Source: Phycisphaerae bacterium RAS1
GTDB lineage: Bacteria; Planctomycetota; Phycisphaerae; UBA1845; Fen-1342
Length of the DNA: 64,000 bases
Assembly (NCBI GenBank): GCA_007859745.1
Contig: SMLU01000001.1
Location: 310,001 to 374,000, forward strand
Direction of reading: 5' to 3'
Shown: piece by piece, positions 61,135 through 64,000 of the stretch
Numbering within the stretch: position 1 is the stretch's first letter
Layout: each line of letters opens with the position of its first letter
Translations under genes and position numbers: made by a program
The notes under the pieces: model-generated
What the model was told of the DNA's origin: nothing
The model's database searches: none
Seen by the model: the letters and a program-made list of their open reading frames with translations, nothing else

Positions 61135-61140
61135 CATAAT
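61135..61140 (+). promoter_or_regulatory. -10-like CATAAT for the leaderless PpiC gene
   Basis: CATAAT ends seven bases before the GTG at 61148 (CCCGCCT between). No Shine-Dalgarno sequence. Confidence 0.4.
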
Positions 61141-61147
61141 CCCGCCT

Positions 61148-62350
61148 GTGCACCCTCTTCGCGTAACGCTGCTCGTGTTTCCGCTGGTCGTCCTCGCAGC
61201 CTGCCGCGACAGCGCTGGAGCGCGTCCGCCCTCGCCGGTACGGCGAACGGCGTCGCAGCCGAGCAGCGCGTCGGCGACACAGGTTGCGATGCTCGACGCG
61301 GCGGATTCGCTCGGCGGCGAGGGTCCGCGCTCGATTGCCGCGGACGTGCTGGTCGTGAACGAGGCGACCCTCACCGCAGTCGAGGTGCTTTATCCGCTGT
61401 GGGGGCGGCTCGAAGAGTCCCGGCGCAGGCAGACGCCGGAGGGTTTCCTCGAATCCGCCCGCCGCCTGATTCGCGTACAGATTCAGCAGGACGTCGGCTC
61501 GATCCTGATCTACGGCGAGGCCCTGGCGCGGCTCGAGGAGCGGCACAAGGAGGCGCTCAAGCAGGCCGTGGGGCAGGCCCGCGAGCGGCGCATCGCGATC
61601 GAATTCGGCGGCAGCTCGGCGAAGCTGGAGCGCGAGCTGAAGCTCCGCGGGCTGACGCTGGCGCAGTATGACGCGCGGCTGCAGCGGGATCTGGTCGTGC
61701 GCGACTACGCTCGCGAGCGGCTCGATCCGCAGGTCACGCTGTCGCGCGACGACCTGCTCCAGTATTACGAGCAGCACCTGTCGCGCTTCCAGTCGCCGGC
61801 GACGCGGGAACTGCGGCTGATCGAGGCGCCGTTTGCCAGGTTCCTGCCGGAGGACACGACCTGGGATGGGGCGACCGAGGCGCTGCGCAACCAGGCGCGT
61901 CTCAAGGCGCTGCGGCACATTCGCACCGCCGCCGAGACGCTCAAGCAGCATCCGTTCGACGAGGTGGCGCGGGAGTACTCGCGCGGGCTGCACGCCGAGC
62001 AGGGCGGGTCGTGGGGCCAGATCGGCAAGCCGCTCCAGCCGCCGTACGATGATCTGAGCAGGCTGATTTTTGAATACAGCGAGGGGCAGACGAGCGAGCC
62101 GATCGAGACGCCGCGCGGGTGGTACCTGGTGCAGTGCGGGAAGATCGAGCCGGAGCGGTCGGTGTCGTTTTCACAGGCTCAGGAGGTGATCCGCAAAGAG
62201 CTGGGGGAGGAGCGCTTCAACGCGCTGGCGAATACGTTCATCCAGCGGCTGGCGGCGAAGGCGACCATCTCGAATATCGAGGAGTTCACAGCCGCGGCGG
62301 TGCGGCTGGCGGAGGCGCGGACACGGGGGACGGGGACGAGTGCAGAGTAG
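61148..62350 (+). CDS. PpiC/SurA-like peptidyl-prolyl isomerase lipoprotein
   Basis: 400 residues from a GTG at 61148. Lipobox VVLAAC with Cys19. A helical SurA-like region (about 70-210: LIRVQIQQDVGSILIYGEAL, RELKLRGLTLAQYDARLQRD) precedes a rotamase domain (about 215-360: LRLIEAPFARF, FDEVAREYSRGLHAEQGGSWGQIGKPLQ, GWYLVQCGKIEPE). It would help fold outer-membrane or periplasmic proteins. The stop TAG lies in the first unit of a GTAGCGAGTT repeat, so the C-terminus may have been replaced by the repeat. Confidence 0.88.
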   Translation: MHPLRVTLLVFPLVVLAACRDSAGARPPSPVRRTASQPSSASATQVAMLDAADSLGGEGPRSIAADVLVVNEATLTAVEVLYPLWGRLEESRRRQTPEGFLESARRLIRVQIQQDVGSILIYGEALARLEERHKEALKQAVGQARERRIAIEFGGSSAKLERELKLRGLTLAQYDARLQRDLVVRDYARERLDPQVTLSRDDLLQYYEQHLSRFQSPATRELRLIEAPFARFLPEDTTWDGATEALRNQARLKALRHIRTAAETLKQHPFDEVAREYSRGLHAEQGGSWGQIGKPLQPPYDDLSRLIFEYSEGQTSEPIETPRGWYLVQCGKIEPERSVSFSQAQEVIRKELGEERFNALANTFIQRLAAKATISNIEEFTAAAVRLAEARTRGTGTSAE

Positions 62351-62410
62351 CGAGTTCAGAGTAGCGAGTTGCGGGTTGCGGGTTGCGGGTGAGTAACGAG
62401 TACCGAGTGC
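62344..62410. repeat. Direct GTAGCGAGTT repeats
   Basis: AGAGTAGCGAGTTCAGAGTA, GCGAGTTGCGGGTTGCGGG, TTGCGGGTGAGTAACGAGTA, CCGAGTGC: tandem copies of a short unit related to the inverted pair at 30047-30132. The first unit supplies the stop codon of the gene before it. Confidence 0.75.
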
Positions 62411-62443
62411 ATCCGAACGACACCAGTTAGGCGGTCCTCTGGA

Positions 62444-63313
62444 TCAGTTCGCTAATCGCTGCCGGACGTTGCGCAGGGCGCTGCGCTGCTCGTCGCTCAC
62501 TTCCGGGTATTTCAGTTTCAGGTCCTCGAGCGTTTCGCGCAGCACGCGTGAGATGATCAGGCGCGCGTTGCGCTTGTCGTCGGCCGGCACGACGTACCAG
62601 GGCGCCCCCGGTGTACTGGTGGCGCCAAGGCAAGCCTCGTACGCCTTCATGTACTCTTTCCAAAGCTCGCGCTCCTCGATGTCGGCGGGGCAGAATTTCC
62701 AGTTCTTCTCGGGGTCATCGATCCGCGCCAGCAGCCGCTTGCACTGCTCCTGCTTCGAGACGTGCAGGAAGAACTTCACGATCCGCATTCCGTTGCGATG
62801 CAGGTGCCGCTCCATGTCCACGATCGAGCGGCAGCGCTCCTTCCAGATTGCGGGCGGACCGGCCGCGTCCGGCGGGAGATTCTGGCCATCCAGGATCTTG
62901 GGGTGCACACGGACGATCAGGACTTCCTCGTAATACGAACGATTGAATACGCCGATTCGCCCGCGCTCCGGCAGGCAGCGCGTCGTGCGCCAGAGAAAGT
63001 CGTGCTCCAGCTCCTCGTTGCTGGGTTGCTTGAAGCCGAAGACTTGAAAACCCTGTGGATTCACGCCGGAAAAGACGTGCCGGATGGCGCTGTCTTTGCC
63101 GGCCGCGTCCATGGCCTGAAAGATGACCAGCAGGGCGTAGCGGTTGGAGGCGTAGAGCACGTCCTGGAGCTTGCTGAGCTGCGCGACCGCGTCCGCCAGG
63201 AGCGCCTCGTATTCCTCCCGCGACTCGTAGAACGGCTTCACCTTGGTCGGCCACTTGTCGAGGTCGACCTCCTGGCCATCGCCGACGCGGAAATCATCCG
63301 GATCGATCTTCAT
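62444..63313 (-). CDS. ppk2: Polyphosphate kinase 2 family protein
   Basis: 289 residues from the ATG at 63313. Walker A-like [21 protein letters not shown]; the lid and substrate region [71 protein letters not shown]. These are hallmarks of PPK2, which uses polyphosphate to phosphorylate nucleotides. The subclass (AMP, ADP or both) cannot be told. A longer start at 63538 would read through a repeat and is unlikely. A TATGAT box lies about 60 bases upstream. Confidence 0.92.
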   Translation of the reverse strand: MKIDPDDFRVGDGQEVDLDKWPTKVKPFYESREEYEALLADAVAQLSKLQDVLYASNRYALLVIFQAMDAAGKDSAIRHVFSGVNPQGFQVFGFKQPSNEELEHDFLWRTTRCLPERGRIGVFNRSYYEEVLIVRVHPKILDGQNLPPDAAGPPAIWKERCRSIVDMERHLHRNGMRIVKFFLHVSKQEQCKRLLARIDDPEKNWKFCPADIEERELWKEYMKAYEACLGATSTPGAPWYVVPADDKRNARLIISRVLRETLEDLKLKYPEVSDEQRSALRNVRQRLAN

Positions 63314-63456
63314 GGGCGGCACCTGTCGCGAAAAACGCGGTTGCGGCACGGATCGAACAACGTCGAATGCGCGAATCATACAGCGACTACGGGAAAATGA
63401 CCGCCGTGCGCACTGTGGGGAGCATCGGCAATCGGCTGGTGCGATTCTGCGTCCTT

Positions 63457-63517
63457 CCGAGCCGCGACCGTGAGGGAGCGGAGCCTGCAGAACCGCTTGC
63501 TTACGCGCGCGGCTCGG
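63457..63517 (+). repeat. 61-bp inverted-end element
   Basis: CCGAGCCGCGACCGTGAGGG ... CGCGGCTCGG, with a two-base change inside (GCCTGCAG). It is preceded by GGGGAGCATCGGCAATCGG, which resembles the 23179 repeat, so two families are joined here. Confidence 0.88.
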
Positions 63518-63537
63518 AAAGAGCGTCGGGAGAGCCA

Positions 63538-63666
63538 CTAGTTCGGGCCGCCGGCGACGGAGATGATGATGACCGACGCATCAGACTTTCCCAGCCCGCC
63601 GTTGTCCGTTGCGATGAGCCGGAAGCGATAGTCGCCGGGCGCCGGGATGACAAATGAAATCTCCGA
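63538..63666 (-). pseudogene. C-terminal fragment of a PKD/Ig-like domain protein
   Basis: A minus-strand frame ending at TAG (63538-63540) reads SEISFVIPAPGDYRFRLIAT and then [22 protein letters not shown], the last strands of a PKD-like domain, typical of the secreted proteins in this genome. Upstream the frame enters a CCAGGGACT hairpin and has no signal peptide or first half. Probably the tail of a lost gene. Confidence 0.4.
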
Positions 63667-63682
63667 TGGCGCACGACCATTG

Positions 63683-63702
63683 CCAGGGACTTCAGTCCCT
63701 GG
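63683..63702. repeat. Perfect 20-base hairpin
   Basis: CCAGGGACTTCAGTCCCTGG, nine-base arms and a two-base loop, 41 bases before the archease ATG. Possibly another of the GTAG-type hairpin families; only one copy here. Confidence 0.55.
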
Positions 63703-63742
63703 ACGCTGAGACCTGTGATACGATGCGTCGAGGCCGTCGGAC

Positions 63743-64000
63743 ATGAATCAACGCACGGGTTACGAGTTGCTAGACCACACCGCCGATCTGGGCGTGCGTG
63801 TGACGGCCCCGACATTTTTGGCGCTGCTGCCGGTCGCGGTTGAGGCGCTGTACGCCACGATTGGGGACGTGCGCCCGGGCGCGGTTGTCGGGCGCGAGCG
63901 GCTCGAATATCAGGGCTCGGACCTGGCGGCGCTATTTCGGGATTTTCTGGCTGACCTGCTCTACCGGTTCGAGACGCGGAGCGAGGTGGCCGTTCGGATC
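63743..64000 (+). CDS. Archease (tRNA ligase cofactor), N-terminal part
   Basis: An ATG at 63743 opens 86 codons with no stop before the window end: YELLDHTADLGVRVTAPTFL, then VAVEALYATIGDV and LAALFRDFLADLLYRFETRS. The start E(L)LDHTADLG with its metal-ligand Asp is diagnostic of archease. Archease assists the RtcB RNA ligase in turning over during RNA repair or tRNA splicing. It is cut by the window edge. rtcB would be expected nearby, beyond the edge. Confidence 0.85.
   Translation, partial: MNQRTGYELLDHTADLGVRVTAPTFLALLPVAVEALYATIGDVRPGAVVGRERLEYQGSDLAALFRDFLADLLYRFETRSEVAVRI

Overview
The window is about 64 kb of a high-GC bacterial chromosome. Its secreted proteins carry dockerin-like modules with a D(I/V)NPFV core, one ends in a PEP-CTERM tag, and the intergenic DNA is full of hairpin repeats. 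Together with the gene content this suggests the Planctomycetota, probably near the Phycisphaerae. That placement is inference. I recognise no rRNA, tRNA, CRISPR array, transposase or prophage.

Layout. 0-13.6 kb: yidC (cut by the left edge), a DinB-like protein, a VTT membrane protein, an ABC ATPase with its FtsX-type permease, a B12-binding radical SAM protein, a secreted S9 peptidase, then rseP overlapping dxr. 13.7-15.6 kb: an apparently lower-GC two-gene module, an OLD/DUF3696-like ATPase overlapping a PIN-like nuclease by four bases; this is the best candidate for an uncharacterised system. 15.7-33.5 kb: mostly housekeeping and metabolic genes (DinB, short asparaginase, Flp pilin, zinc-ribbon coiled-coil protein, RNase HI fusion, serS, a sigma factor, gpsA, a subtilase with a dockerin-like tail, cca with a SecD-head lipoprotein, acyl-CoA dehydrogenase, sdhB, a phosphodiesterase-family protein, a LOR/SDH protein). 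33.6-37 kb: an efflux adaptor and TolC-like pair. 37-60 kb: a secretome region with a Cys-rich exported protein, a lipoprotein with a C39-like cysteine-peptidase domain, an FG-GAP/PEP-CTERM protein, a large zincin-like protein, a trypsin-like protease, a serine hydrolase, a GIGT-repeat protein, a propeller-like repeat protein and a beta-helix protein. Several C-terminal tag types occur side by side. 60-64 kb: a GT9 glycosyltransferase, a PpiC/SurA lipoprotein, PPK2 and the start of archease.

Two features run across the window. First, about nine genes have a -10-like hexamer ending 6-8 bases before the start codon, which predicts leaderless mRNAs; most secreted-protein genes instead have clear Shine-Dalgarno sequences. 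Second, the intergenic DNA holds several families of palindromic elements. One is a roughly 165-bp element with 33-bp inverted arms, present five times, always upstream of a gene and always in the same orientation to it. Another is a 61-bp element with CCGAGCCGCG ends. A third is a set of unrelated hairpins that begin GTAG and often sit as face-to-face inverted pairs; one such pair lies in frame inside the radical SAM gene.
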